DNA from: Acidobacteriota bacterium
GTDB lineage: Bacteria > Acidobacteriota > Vicinamibacteria > Vicinamibacterales > UBA823
Length of the DNA stretch: 64,000 nt
Assembly (NCBI GenBank): GCA_002730525.1
Contig: PCAK01000010.1
Coordinates: forward strand, 1 to 64,000
Reading direction: 5' to 3'
Below are positions 10,290-19,449 of this stretch, one piece after another. Within the stretch, counting starts at the first letter, position 1. Each line of letters opens with the position of its first letter. The notes below the pieces were generated by a model. That model had not been told where the DNA came from, ran no database searches, and saw only the letters and a program-made list of their open reading frames with translations. The position numbers were made by a program, and so were the translations under genes.

Positions 10290-12575
10290 ATGGATTTTCT
10301 CTCAGAACTCAATCCCGAGCAGCGCGAGGCGGTGCTGCAAACAGACGGCCCGCTGCTCATCCTGGCGGGCGCCGGATCCGGCAAGACGCGGGTCATTGCT
10401 TACCGGATCGCCTACTTGATCGGCGACGGCCATGCCGAGGCCGATCACGTCCTGGCGGTCACTTTCACGAACAAGGCGGCCGCCGAGATGCGGGGGCGGG
10501 TCGAGCGGCTCCTGGAGTCGGAGTGCGGACGGCTCTGGATCTCGACGTTCCACTCGCTGTGCGCCCGGCTCCTGCGCCGCGAGGCACCGGCGCTCGGACT
10601 GTCGCGCGATTTCGTCATCTACGACTCGACCGATCAGCTGGCCGTCGTGAAACGGGCCATCCGGGACCTGGGCTTCGACGACAAGCTGCTGCCGCCAAAG
10701 GCGGCGCTCGGACGGATCAGCTCGGCCAAGAACCGGATGCAGAGCCCGGACGATCTGGCGGCCAGCGGGTGGGGCCCGTCCGACGATCGGGTTGTCCAGA
10801 TCTACACGCGCTACGCGCGCGCTCTCGGGGAGGCCGGGGCGCTCGACTTCGACGATCTGCTGCTGAAGACGGTCGAGCTGTTCGACATCTCCGAGCGGGT
10901 CAGGACGAAGTACGCCACACAGTTCCGCTACGTGCTGGTCGACGAGTACCAGGACACGAACCGCCCACAGTACATGCTGATCCGGCGGCTCGCGGAGATG
11001 CATCGCAACCTGTGCGTCGTCGGCGACCCCGACCAGTCGATCTACAAGTGGCGCGGCGCGGATCTCCGAAACATCATGGATTTCGAGGAGGACTTCCCGG
11101 AAACGAAGGTGGTGCGACTCGAGCGCAACTACCGCTCGACGCAGGTGATCCTCGATGCCGCCTCCGCCGTCATCCGTCAGAACCTGAACCGCAAGGAGAA
11201 GCGGCTCTGGACGGAGCAGGCCGGCGGCGCGCAGATCACCTATTACCGCGGCGGCGACGAGCTGGAAGAAGCCGACTTCATCGCCACGGCGGCGCGCGGC
11301 GCCACGAGCGACTCGGCCGACGTCAGACCCGGCGAAGCGGCGCTGGCCGTCCTGTATCGCACCAATGCCCAGTCGCGCGCCATCGAAGACGCGCTGCTGC
11401 GGGTGGGCGTGGCCTACCGGATCATCGGCGGCGTCCGCTTCTACGAACGGAAGGAAATCAAGGACACGCTGGCGTATCTCAAGCTGGCGATCAACCCAGA
11501 CGACGATGTTAGCCTCCGGCGGGTGATCAACGTGCCCACGCGGGGCATCGGCAAGGGCGTCATGGAGTCGCTGGAGAAGATCGACCCGGCCGGCGAGCAC
11601 CGCACACCGCTCCTGGCGGCCTCCGCCGAGGAGGCCCCGCCACCCTCGCTTTGGCGCCGCGTCGTGCGTGCCGTGGACGAACGGCTCGTGTCGACCCGCG
11701 CGCTCAGCAGCCTGACGGCGTTCCGGAAGCTCGTCGAGCATCTCGGCGCCGTCGCGCACCGCGAACCGGGCTCGGCCACAGTCGAGGCTGTGCTCGACCA
11801 GTCGGGCTACCTCCACGACCTGCAGGAGGAGCGGAGCGAGGAGGCGCAGGCGCGCATCGAGAACCTCCAGGAGCTGGTCTCGGCGGCTCGCGAGTACGAA
11901 GTGCAGGATGCCGAACCGTCGCTCAACGGGTTCGTCGACCGGCTCTCGCTGCTCTCGGAGACCGACGAGGTCGAAGGGGACGATGCGGCACACGTCGCGC
12001 TAATGACGCTCCACGCCTCGAAGGGGCTGGAGTTCCCGACGGTCGTGATGGCCGGCCTCGAGGAAGGGCTCTTCCCGCACGCCCGGGCGCGCGAGGACGA
12101 CGAGGAACTCGAGGAAGAGCGGCGGCTCTGCTACGTCGGCATGACCCGGGCGCAACAGCGGCTCGTTCTCACGGGTTGCGCGCGGCGCCGAGTCTTCGGC
12201 GAGTACCAGGCGTCCGACGCGTCGCGGTTCGTCGACGAGGTTCCGGCCAAGCTCATCGACCGGCTTGGGGCGTCGGGATCGGCGGGGCAGGGCTCACTGC
12301 TCGGCTCGGGGTGCCGGGCCGGTCGAGGATGGGGCGGTCGCGCACGCCGAGGGAAGCCGGCCGAGGAGGCGTTCGAGCCGACCTACGCCTACGAGGACGA
12401 GGACCAGTCGCTCGGCACGGTCGGTCCGGGCACGCGCGTCCGTCATCCGCTCTTCGGCATCGGCACGATCGTGGCCGTTGAGCCGCTGCACGACGATGCC
12501 AAGCTCACCGTCAAGTTCCGGACGGCGGGTCAGAAGAAACTGCTCGCCAAGTACGCGAAGCTGACGCCGGCATAG
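10290..12575 (+). CDS. UvrD/PcrA-type ATP-dependent DNA helicase
   Basis: Superfamily 1A 3'-5' DNA helicase for repair and replication-fork maintenance (761 aa). It starts LNPEQREAV, followed by Walker A GAGSGKT in the first 40 residues, TFTNKAAAEMRGR (motif Ia), VDEYQDTN (motif II), VVGDPDQSIYKWRGA (motif III), and a C-terminal TLHASKGLEFPTV and GMTRAQQRL. The tail has a basic-glycine linker and a small domain, HPLFGIGTIVAVEP...KLTVKF, as in PcrA, where it contacts RNA polymerase. It begins 31 bp after glmS and ends 16 bp before the convergent antiporter operon. Confidence 0.94.
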   Translation: MDFLSELNPEQREAVLQTDGPLLILAGAGSGKTRVIAYRIAYLIGDGHAEADHVLAVTFTNKAAAEMRGRVERLLESECGRLWISTFHSLCARLLRREAPALGLSRDFVIYDSTDQLAVVKRAIRDLGFDDKLLPPKAALGRISSAKNRMQSPDDLAASGWGPSDDRVVQIYTRYARALGEAGALDFDDLLLKTVELFDISERVRTKYATQFRYVLVDEYQDTNRPQYMLIRRLAEMHRNLCVVGDPDQSIYKWRGADLRNIMDFEEDFPETKVVRLERNYRSTQVILDAASAVIRQNLNRKEKRLWTEQAGGAQITYYRGGDELEEADFIATAARGATSDSADVRPGEAALAVLYRTNAQSRAIEDALLRVGVAYRIIGGVRFYERKEIKDTLAYLKLAINPDDDVSLRRVINVPTRGIGKGVMESLEKIDPAGEHRTPLLAASAEEAPPPSLWRRVVRAVDERLVSTRALSSLTAFRKLVEHLGAVAHREPGSATVEAVLDQSGYLHDLQEERSEEAQARIENLQELVSAAREYEVQDAEPSLNGFVDRLSLLSETDEVEGDDAAHVALMTLHASKGLEFPTVVMAGLEEGLFPHARAREDDEELEEERRLCYVGMTRAQQRLVLTGCARRRVFGEYQASDASRFVDEVPAKLIDRLGASGSAGQGSLLGSGCRAGRGWGGRARRGKPAEEAFEPTYAYEDEDQSLGTVGPGTRVRHPLFGIGTIVAVEPLHDDAKLTVKFRTAGQKKLLAKYAKLTPA

Positions 12576-12591
12576 CGCCGGGCGACAGCGC

Positions 12592-14319
12592 TCAGACGCC
12601 GGTCAGCCGCCAGATCGCCAGCACGAGGCCGACGATCCCAACGACGATCCAGACGACGGTTGCGCCGATCGGCAGGCGATGGCGGTCGGCATCGTAGGGC
12701 GGCGCTGCCGGCGTGGCCAGATGGAACGGGCTCTGCAGCACGTCGGTCACTCCCGTGAGGGCCGTGTTGACGCCCACCCGCCAGGCATGCCCGGCCCGGG
12801 CGGTGCCGCGCGCCAGGCCGCGGACGGCGTTCCAGACCGGGCGGCGCCAGAGCCGGTCGGTGTCGAGCGTCACCGTCGCCTTCCCGCCCAGCCCGCCGCG
12901 CATCAAGAGGAACGCGGCGGCGGTGCCCACCAGGAGCTGCACCGTCGAGAAGAGATGGTCGGCGGTGTAGGGCAGATAGTCGACGGGCGTCAGCGGCAGG
13001 CGCGCGTACAGCCATCCAGGCACGATCCCGATGCCGATACAGGCCAGGGCCGCCAGAGTCATCGCTGCGATCATGTTGCCCGGGAGCTTCACGGGCGCCA
13101 GCCCGCGGTCGGGCCCGAAGAAGGTGAAGTAGGGCAGCTTCAGGCCGGTGTGGAGGAACGTGGCGACACTGGCGACTGTCAGCAGCCACTCGACCCCCGC
13201 CAGGCCGTGCTCCGACGCCGCCGAGACGATCATCGACTTGCTGACGAACCCGTTGAACAGCGGCACGCCCGAGATCGAGCAGGCTCCGATCAGGTAGAGC
13301 GTCGTGACGACCGGCATCGAACGCGCCAGGCCGCCGAGCTCGGTGAGCTTCCGCCGACCGGTGGCCTGCAGCACCGCACCCGCACCCATTAGTAGCAGCG
13401 CCTTGTAGAGAATGTGCGAGAAGGCATGGGCTGCCGTACCATTGATCGCCAGGGCGGTGCCGATGCCGACGCCGGCCACCATGTAGCCGACCTGACTGAC
13501 GATGTGGTACGCGAGCAGGCGGCGGATGTCGTTCTCGAGGACGGCGAACACGGCGCCGTAGACCGCCATGATCGCGCCGACCCAGGCGAGTGCCTCGACG
13601 CCCGGAAAGACTCGGATGAGCAGGTAGATCGCGGTCTTCGTCGTGAACGCGCTCAGAAAGATCGTGCCGGTGACCGAAGCCTCGGGATAGGCGTCGGTCA
13701 ACCAGGCATGAACCGGCGGCACCGCGGCGTTGATGAGGACGCCGCCGAGGACCAAGCCGTAGCCGAGACCGGCGTCAGCGGCGAGCGGATCGAGTGAGAG
13801 GCCGGTGCCGCTCGTCCAGAGCAGCGCGATACCCGCGAACACGAGCGCGCCGGCTGTCAGGTGCACGAAGATGTACCGGAAACCAGCCATCCGGGCGCGG
13901 ACGCTGGCCCCGAACCAGACGATCAGCAGCGACGCCACGCCCATCAATTCCAGGCCCACGAACGCGGTGATCCAGTCGCCGGCGTAGACGACGCCGAGAC
14001 CACCAGCGGCGTAGACGAGTGTCGCGATCTGCTCGCCGCCACGATCGACGTGCAGCGCATAGACCGCGCCGATGAACGCGATGGCCGTGAAGATGAGCCC
14101 GAAGAGCTGACTCAGGGGATCGACCCGCACCAGCACGAGCGTCTGGCCGGCAAGTTCGACGACACCGTGATGGCCGGTCGGCAACCCGAGCGCCCCGGCG
14201 ATCGCCAGCAACGGGGCCGCCAGGAGCACCGCGCGCCGGGCGTACCCGCGGAGCATCGCCACGAGGGGAGCGGCGGCCAGCAAGACCAACGCCGGATGCA
14301 CGAGGGGCAGCATCGGCAT
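12592..14319 (-). CDS. NuoL/MrpD-like antiporter subunit (third large subunit, Lys to Asn in the channel helix)
   Basis: Polytopic membrane protein (575 aa) of the family shared by complex I subunits NuoL/M/N and Mrp antiporters. The TM5-type glutamate is in DWITAFVGLELMGVAS (E124), and the later lysine in SAFTTKTAIYLLIR (K228). Where the two sister subunits have VKAA or IKAA before the P-x-H-x-W-L motif, this one has LINAAVPPVHAWL, so the buried lysine is Asn197. The last ~90 residues carry a proline-rich loop and a final membrane helix. It is the last gene of the operon. The same substitution is, as far as I recall, typical of one clade of these proteins, so the gene is probably functional rather than decayed. 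Confidence 0.85.
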   Translation of the reverse strand: MPMLPLVHPALVLLAAAPLVAMLRGYARRAVLLAAPLLAIAGALGLPTGHHGVVELAGQTLVLVRVDPLSQLFGLIFTAIAFIGAVYALHVDRGGEQIATLVYAAGGLGVVYAGDWITAFVGLELMGVASLLIVWFGASVRARMAGFRYIFVHLTAGALVFAGIALLWTSGTGLSLDPLAADAGLGYGLVLGGVLINAAVPPVHAWLTDAYPEASVTGTIFLSAFTTKTAIYLLIRVFPGVEALAWVGAIMAVYGAVFAVLENDIRRLLAYHIVSQVGYMVAGVGIGTALAINGTAAHAFSHILYKALLLMGAGAVLQATGRRKLTELGGLARSMPVVTTLYLIGACSISGVPLFNGFVSKSMIVSAASEHGLAGVEWLLTVASVATFLHTGLKLPYFTFFGPDRGLAPVKLPGNMIAAMTLAALACIGIGIVPGWLYARLPLTPVDYLPYTADHLFSTVQLLVGTAAAFLLMRGGLGGKATVTLDTDRLWRRPVWNAVRGLARGTARAGHAWRVGVNTALTGVTDVLQSPFHLATPAAPPYDADRHRLPIGATVVWIVVGIVGLVLAIWRLTGV

Positions 14320-14322
14320 GAT

Positions 14323-14556
14323 CTACGGCTCGTCCTCGGGGTGGTCGTCCTCCGGCTGCTGCAGCCCGAGCTGCCCGAGCAGCTTCGATCCCCAGACCAG
14401 CAACCCACAGCCGACGAAGCCGATCGCCAGGTCGAACCCCGCCACGCCGTGCCACCAGGCGCCATGCGCCTCGGGCTGGATCAGAAACTCGGCGACCAGG
14501 CTGACCGCCGCGCACCCTGCCAGAACGATGAGCAGCCGGCGTGTGGGCGCGGTCAT
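14323..14556 (-). CDS. Small two-helix membrane protein of the antiporter operon
   Basis: A 77-aa protein starting MTAPTRRLLIVLAGCAAVSLVAEF, with two predicted membrane helices (about residues 8-25 and 38-55) separated by a short EAHGAWWHG loop. It ends in an acidic tail (QPEDDHPEDEP). It lies between two large antiporter subunits, with 22 bp on one side and 3 bp on the other, so it is almost certainly translated with them. I do not recognise it as any of the standard Mrp subunits. It may be an accessory subunit; nothing catalytic is visible. Confidence 0.7.
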   Translation of the reverse strand: MTAPTRRLLIVLAGCAAVSLVAEFLIQPEAHGAWWHGVAGFDLAIGFVGCGLLVWGSKLLGQLGLQQPEDDHPEDEP

Positions 14557-14578
14557 TGATCTCGGTGTCGGCCCTTCC

Positions 14579-16072
14579 TCAAGGCAGCCCCCCCGAGCCG
14601 GCGACGACGCTCTCGGCCGCCAGCCGGGCCAGGGCGAAGAAGCGGAATCCGAGGCTGGGCGCAACGCCGAGCACCAGCGCCACCGCGGCCGTCACGCCCA
14701 GCGGCAGCGCCATCGGCCAGGGGGCCTCGCGCGCGCCGGCGGTCTCGGGGGTCGGGGCCTTGAAGAACGCGTCGTAAATGATCGGGAAGAAGTAAGCGAC
14801 GTTGAGCAAGCCGCTGACCACGAGAACACCGACGATGATCTCGTCACCGGCCGTCAGCGCGCCGACACCGAGGTTCCACTTCGCGATGAAGCCGGCCAAC
14901 AGCGGCACACCGGCCAGGCCACACGCGCCGACGGCGAACGCGGTCATCGTCACGGGCATCTGCCGGCCGAGCCCGTCGAGCCCGTGCACACCGTCGCGAT
15001 GGGCCTGCGTGTGCAGCGCGCCGGCGCAGAAGAACATCGTGATCTTCATGAACCCGTGGCCGGCAATGTGGAACATGGCGCCAGTCAGCGCCGCCACCGA
15101 ACCCAGCGCAGCGCCCAGCACGATGTAGGACAGCTGCCCGATGGTCGAATAGGCCAGCAGGCGCTTAAGGTGATCCTCGCCCAGCGCGCGCATCGACGCG
15201 ATGAGAATCGTCGCGGCGGCCGCGACGACCAGCACCGTGTCGGCACCGGTTGCCCGGAGCACGTCGACGCCGAAGACGTAGCCGACGATTCGCACGACAC
15301 CGAACGCGCCCGCCTTCACGACCGCCACCGCGTGCAGCAGCGCGCTCACCGGCGTGGGCGCCACCATCGCCGCGGGCAACCACCCGTGCAGCGGCATGAT
15401 CGCCGCCTTCACGCCGCACCCGACGATGAAGAGCGCGAAGGCGGTGGCGAGCACGCCCGCCTCGGCGCGGCCGGCCAGGAAGCCGCCCGGTGTGAAGTCG
15501 ACGCCAGGCGCCACGGTCTCGGTCCAGACGATCGCGACGAACAGCACCTGACCCGCACCCAGCGTGTAAACGAGATAGCGGCGGCCGGCACTGCGCGCTT
15601 CCTCGGTCTGGGCGTGAACGACGAGCGGATAGGTCGCCAGCGTCAACACCTCGTAGCAGACGAAGAAGGTCAGCAGGTTCGCGGCGAACGCGATGCCAAC
15701 CGTCGCCGACAGGCAGACTGCGAAGCTGACGTAGTAGGCCGTCTGGCGCGACGGCGCGGCGGCGCGGAGATAGCCGACCGAGTAGAGCGAGGTCAGCAAC
15801 CAGAGGCTCGATGCGGTCAGCGCAAACAGTAGTCCGAGCGCGTCGGCGCGAAACCCAAGCGTCAGGCCGGCCGCGAGCGGCAGGCGCGCGCTCTCGATGG
15901 CCTGTCCATCCAACACGGCCGGCAGCATCGACGCCACGAGCGCGAGTTTCAACCCGGCCGCCGCGAAGGTGATCGCCTCGCGGACAGCCGGGCGCCGACC
16001 GGCCAGCGGCAGCAGCGCCGCCGCGAGCAGCGAAACCAGAACGGCGGCGAGGGGTCGGGCAGCCAGATCCAT
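14579..16072 (-). CDS. MrpD/NuoM-like antiporter subunit (second)
   Basis: A 497-aa polytopic membrane protein of the proton-translocating antiporter-like family. The key residues are in place: E141 in FFVCYEVLTLATYPL, K222 in CGVKAAIMPLHGWLPAAMVAPTPVSAL, and K253 in HAVAVVKAGAFG. It starts immediately after the stop of the preceding MrpD-like gene. Together with the genes at 16073 and 12592 it gives three antiporter-like subunits, whereas a standard Mrp complex has two (A and D). I infer that it forms one of the cation/proton channels of the complex. Confidence 0.88.
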   Translation of the reverse strand: MDLAARPLAAVLVSLLAAALLPLAGRRPAVREAITFAAAGLKLALVASMLPAVLDGQAIESARLPLAAGLTLGFRADALGLLFALTASSLWLLTSLYSVGYLRAAAPSRQTAYYVSFAVCLSATVGIAFAANLLTFFVCYEVLTLATYPLVVHAQTEEARSAGRRYLVYTLGAGQVLFVAIVWTETVAPGVDFTPGGFLAGRAEAGVLATAFALFIVGCGVKAAIMPLHGWLPAAMVAPTPVSALLHAVAVVKAGAFGVVRIVGYVFGVDVLRATGADTVLVVAAAATILIASMRALGEDHLKRLLAYSTIGQLSYIVLGAALGSVAALTGAMFHIAGHGFMKITMFFCAGALHTQAHRDGVHGLDGLGRQMPVTMTAFAVGACGLAGVPLLAGFIAKWNLGVGALTAGDEIIVGVLVVSGLLNVAYFFPIIYDAFFKAPTPETAGAREAPWPMALPLGVTAAVALVLGVAPSLGFRFFALARLAAESVVAGSGGLP

Positions 16073-17548
16073 TTACGACACGGTCGGTGGCAGCGCGCGC
16101 TCGAGCAGATGAGTGACGACCGGCTGATGGAACAGCCCGAGCAGGAGGACGACCACGGCCAGCGCGAGGGCCGGGGCGAGCATCCCGAACGGCAGGTCGC
16201 GTCGCTCGGGCGCGGGCGTCGTCTCGTCGGCACCGACGAACAGGCGCTCGAGGACCCGGAAGAAGTAGATCGCACTGAGCCAGCTACTGCCGACGAGCGC
16301 CGCCACACCGACCCAGGCCTCTGCCTCGAACGCGCCAAGCAGCAGGTACCACTTGCTGAAGAAGCCGGCGGTGGGCGGCAACCCGACCATCGACACGGCG
16401 GCCAGCGCGAACGCCGTGGCGCTCAGCGGCAGCCGGCGCCCGAGTCCGGCGAAGCCAGCAACGCTGGACACCCCGGTCCGCCATCGGATCCCGCCCGTGA
16501 CGAGGAACAGGCACCCCTTCATCAGCGCGTGATTGAGCACGTGAAAGAGCGCGCCGACGATGGCGATCGGTGACCCCAGCGAGAATCCAAAGATGATGTA
16601 GCCCATCTGGCCAACGCTCGAGTAGGCCAGCATCCGGCGAACATCCGACTGCGCCAGCGCCAGCCAGGAGCCGGCGACGATCGCCGCCACCCCGGCCCAG
16701 CCGAGAAACACCAACGCGCTCGCGGCAGCCGGTTCGGCTCCCAGGACGAAGTAGAGCACACGGTAGAGCGCGTAGGCGCTCACCTTCGTCATCACGGCGG
16801 CCACGAATCCGGTGACCGGTGGCGGCGCGTAGGTGTAGGCGTCGGGCAGCCACCCGTGAAACGGGAAGACCGCCGCCTTGATGGCCAGGCCGATGACGAT
16901 GAGGCCGACGCCCACGGCCGTGGCGGTCGACTCATCGGCAGCGGCAAGCCGCACCGAGAGGTCGGCCATGTTCAGCGTGCCCGTTAGGGCGTAGAGATAG
17001 CCGATGCCCAACAGGTAACAGGACGCCGCCACGGTGCCGACGAGCAGGTAGCGGAACGTCGCGACGGCCGCGCGGTCGCCACCAGTGGAGAGGAGCGCGT
17101 ACGCCGCAATCGCCGAGATCTCGAGAAAGACGTAGAGGTTGAAGAGATCGCCGGTGACCACGATGCCCAGCAGGCCGGCGACTAGCAGGAGGTAGAGCGA
17201 GTCGAACAACCCGATCCGATCCGGGTCGGCCGTCCGCAGATACGGCCCGGCGTAGATCGCCGCGGCCAGGGCGAGCCCGGCGACGAGCACGCTCATGCCG
17301 CCGCTGAGTGGGTCGAGCACGTACTCGATGCCCCACGGCGGCGCCCAGCCGCCCAGCTCGTACCGCCAGACCCCGTCGGCCGTGCGCAGGACCCGCGCGA
17401 GCGCGACGCTTGCGGCCACGAGCGTCGCGGCCAAGGCGCCGAGCGTCACGATATGGGCGGCCCCCGACGACCGGCGGCCGAGCAGTGGCACGACGAATGC
17501 CGCCGACAGCGGCACGACGACGATGAGGACGGGCAGATGCTCGCTCAT
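16073..17548 (-). CDS. mnhD: Na+/H+ antiporter subunit D
   Basis: A 491-aa membrane protein with the expected MrpD residues: E143 in LYVFLEISAIAAYALLS, K224 in LAIKAAVFPFHGWLPDAYTYAPPPVTGF, and K255 in VMTKVSAYALYRVLYF. It follows mnhC with a 4-bp overlap, the usual C-D gene order of Mrp operons. It would be one of the ion-translocating subunits in the inner membrane and would exchange external protons for cytoplasmic sodium, aiding pH and sodium homeostasis. Confidence 0.92.
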   Translation of the reverse strand: MSEHLPVLIVVVPLSAAFVVPLLGRRSSGAAHIVTLGALAATLVAASVALARVLRTADGVWRYELGGWAPPWGIEYVLDPLSGGMSVLVAGLALAAAIYAGPYLRTADPDRIGLFDSLYLLLVAGLLGIVVTGDLFNLYVFLEISAIAAYALLSTGGDRAAVATFRYLLVGTVAASCYLLGIGYLYALTGTLNMADLSVRLAAADESTATAVGVGLIVIGLAIKAAVFPFHGWLPDAYTYAPPPVTGFVAAVMTKVSAYALYRVLYFVLGAEPAAASALVFLGWAGVAAIVAGSWLALAQSDVRRMLAYSSVGQMGYIIFGFSLGSPIAIVGALFHVLNHALMKGCLFLVTGGIRWRTGVSSVAGFAGLGRRLPLSATAFALAAVSMVGLPPTAGFFSKWYLLLGAFEAEAWVGVAALVGSSWLSAIYFFRVLERLFVGADETTPAPERRDLPFGMLAPALALAVVVLLLGLFHQPVVTHLLERALPPTVS

Positions 17549-17922
17549 TCGCGAAGTCTGTCGAGCAGCGCCGACTCGTTGAGCGTGCCGTAGCGGCGGC
17601 GGATCCGGATGAGCAGCGCGAGCGCGACGCCGGTCGTGCTGACCGACACGACGATCGCCGTCAGCATCAATGCGTGCGGTAGCGGATTGACGTAGGCCGC
17701 CGGGTCGATGTCGACCGCGTCAGCGGGCACGACCGGCACCGTCGCGCCTGACTTGGTCGACAGCGCAATGAAAAAAACAATGACCGCGACCTGCAGAATG
17801 TTCATCGCCATGAGCTTCCGCAGCAGATGGGAACGGGCGACGATGCCATAGAGCCCGATCAGCAGGAGCGCCGCGGCCTGGAGGTACTGGACGGTGCTCG
17901 CGTCGAGGAACTCAGGCATCAT
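17545..17922 (-). CDS. mnhC: Na+/H+ antiporter subunit C (NuoK-like)
   Basis: A 125-aa protein with three predicted membrane helices and the NuoK-like pattern: LLIGLYGIVARSHLLRKLMAMNILQVAVIVFF, then NPLPHALMLTAIVVSVSTTGVALALLIRI. It overlaps the end of mnhB by 11 bp and the start of mnhD by 4 bp, so translation is tightly coupled. Two adjacent methionines can serve as the start; the first is given. Confidence 0.92.
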   Translation of the reverse strand: MMPEFLDASTVQYLQAAALLLIGLYGIVARSHLLRKLMAMNILQVAVIVFFIALSTKSGATVPVVPADAVDIDPAAYVNPLPHALMLTAIVVSVSTTGVALALLIRIRRRYGTLNESALLDRLRE

Positions 17923-18349
17923 CCCGCGCTTCCACGAGCACGTCGAAGATCAGTTCGAGGACCCCGGTCACGGCAAGCGCGACCCCGATCTCGACGGCCA
18001 GGCTGCCGGCCGCGCGCACCTCGGCCGGCGCGAGCGGGAGCGGCAGGGCGGAGTAGTCGAGGAAGTGCCCCCCGAAGATCGGTCCCAGCAAGCCCACCCC
18101 AGCGAAGATCCCGGCGCCCGTGCAGAGCAGCACGACGGCGACCTCGGGCGGCATCACCCACCCGGCCGCCCGTCCCCTGACGAGCCGCACCAGAATCAGG
18201 CACGCGGCGATGATCACGCCGCCCTGGAAGCCGCCGCCCGGACTGTCGTGGCCGTACACGACGACGTAGGCGCCGAACATCAACATGAACGGCGTCATCA
18301 GCCGGCTAGCCGCGTCGAGCGCCGGGCTGCCAAACCCCGAATTCATCAC
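17912..18349 (-). CDS. mnhB: Na+/H+ antiporter subunit B
   Basis: A 145-aa membrane protein with the MnhB/MbhF hallmark GHDSPGGGFQGGVIIAACLIL, four predicted membrane helices and an FGGHFLDYSALPLPL periplasmic loop. It overlaps the MbhE-like gene by 4 bp. It is part of the same membrane complex and probably lies against the antiporter channels. Confidence 0.92.
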   Translation of the reverse strand: MMNSGFGSPALDAASRLMTPFMLMFGAYVVVYGHDSPGGGFQGGVIIAACLILVRLVRGRAAGWVMPPEVAVVLLCTGAGIFAGVGLLGPIFGGHFLDYSALPLPLAPAEVRAAGSLAVEIGVALAVTGVLELIFDVLVEARDDA

Positions 18350-18630
18350 GACCCGGCACCTCGCGATCGGCCGCCCAGGATCAGCCAGCAGGCCAGGCCC
18401 GCCGCGCAGATCACCGTCGTCTCACCCAGTGTGTCGTATGCGCGATAGTCGGCGAGCACGCCGGTCACGAGATTGGTGGCTCCGGTCTCCTCGTGCCCAC
18501 GTGCGATGTAGCGCGGTGAGGCGTGCGTGGCTGCCGGCGACTCGGGATCGCCGATCCGCGGCAGGCCACTCGCGGCCGCCGCGAGCACGGCGCCCAGCGC
18601 CAACAGCGGAATGACCGCCAGTCGCGCCAT
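18346..18630 (-). CDS. MbhE-like subunit (equivalent to the far C-terminus of MrpA)
   Basis: A 94-aa protein with two membrane helices (near the N-terminus, ARLAVIPLLALGAVLAAAASGLP; near the C-terminus, TTVICAAGLACWLILGG) around a conserved ETGATNLVTGVLADYRAYDTLGE segment. That segment matches the MbhE/MrpA C-terminal region, where the DxRxxDTxxE pattern is typical. As a separate gene it shows that MrpA is split here. It shares one base with the upstream DUF4040 gene. Confidence 0.87.
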   Translation of the reverse strand: MARLAVIPLLALGAVLAAAASGLPRIGDPESPAATHASPRYIARGHEETGATNLVTGVLADYRAYDTLGETTVICAAGLACWLILGGRSRGAGS

Positions 18631-18881
18631 CAGTCGGCACCCCGATCGGTCCGGAAGATGGCGGTCACGAAGAACACCGCCGTGATCGCGGCGCCGACGG
18701 CGGCTTCCGTGAATGCCACATCGACCGCACCGAGGATGGCGAAGTAGGTCGCCGAGAAGAAACTGAACGCGCCGAACACCACGACGGCGGTCATGAGATC
18801 GCGCACAGAGAGCGCGGCGATGGCGCAGACGATCATCAACCCGAGAAACGCGATCGCCAGCGGGTCGAAAGCGGCCGTCAC
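18630..18881 (-). CDS. DUF4040/MbhD-like subunit (NuoJ-like part of MrpA)
   Basis: An 83-aa membrane protein with three helices: FLGLMIVCAIAALSVRDLMTAVVVFGAFSFFSATYFAIL, then DVAFTEAAVGAAITAVFFVTAIF. The VDVAFTEAAVGA motif is the DUF4040 signature, corresponding to a domain near the C-terminus of MrpA or to MbhD in archaeal membrane hydrogenases. It overlaps mnhG by 4 bp and the MbhE-like gene by 1 bp. Confidence 0.87.
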   Translation of the reverse strand: MTAAFDPLAIAFLGLMIVCAIAALSVRDLMTAVVVFGAFSFFSATYFAILGAVDVAFTEAAVGAAITAVFFVTAIFRTDRGAD

Positions 18882-19180
18882 GACCGACCCTCCCGCCGCC
18901 AGGGCGCGATGCCGGCGCGGTAGGCGGCGCGACCCAGGGCATGGGTGGCGGTCGGATTCGCCAGCGTGACGAAGACCACGATCAGCAGGATCTTGGCGCT
19001 GGTCAGCGACACCCCGCCGCGCATTGCCAGCGCGGCCGCCACCAGCGCCACGCCCAACGTGTCGGACTTGCCAAGCGCGTGCAGCCGCGAATAGAAGTCG
19101 GGCAGCCGCACCACGCCCACCACCCCGGCCGCAATGAAGAACAGGCCGAGCAGCAGCACGAGATCGGCCAGGGCAGTCAC
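18878..19180 (-). CDS. mnhG: Na+/H+ antiporter subunit G
   Basis: A 100-aa protein with three predicted membrane helices. The hallmark GVVGVVRLPDFYSRLHALGKSDTLGVALV is typical of MnhG (RLPDxYxRLHAxxKxxTLG). The start is the GTG at 19180, which overlaps the mnhF stop by 4 bp; a longer frame upstream is only a shadow of mnhF. It follows the standard E-F-G gene order. Confidence 0.92.
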   Translation of the reverse strand: MTALADLVLLLGLFFIAAGVVGVVRLPDFYSRLHALGKSDTLGVALVAAALAMRGGVSLTSAKILLIVVFVTLANPTATHALGRAAYRAGIAPWRREGRS

Positions 19181-19449
19181 GGTTGGTCGGTTCCCCGGAT
19201 CTCGTAGTACTTCGCGAGCGCGAGCGTCCCTACGAAGGAAATCAGCGTGTACGAGAGCGTGATGTCGACGAACACCTCCACGCGATCGGTCAGGAACCCG
19301 AGCACGAGCAGCAGCACGATCGTCTTCGTCGAGATGAGCCCGAGACCGGTCAGGCGATCGAAGACCGTTGGTCCGGCCAGCACCCGGTAGAGCGACACCG
19401 TCATCGCCGCGGTCAACGCGAACGCCGTGCCCAGCAGGAGCGGGCTCAT
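19177..19449 (-). CDS. mnhF: Na+/H+ antiporter subunit F
   Basis: A 90-aa protein with three membrane helices and the MnhF pattern VLAGPTVFDRLTGLGLISTKTIVLLLVLG. It ends in a polar KYYEIRG tail. It overlaps mnhE and mnhG by 4 bp each. It is part of the small-subunit end (E, F, G) of the antiporter complex. Confidence 0.92.
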   Translation of the reverse strand: MSPLLLGTAFALTAAMTVSLYRVLAGPTVFDRLTGLGLISTKTIVLLLVLGFLTDRVEVFVDITLSYTLISFVGTLALAKYYEIRGTDQP

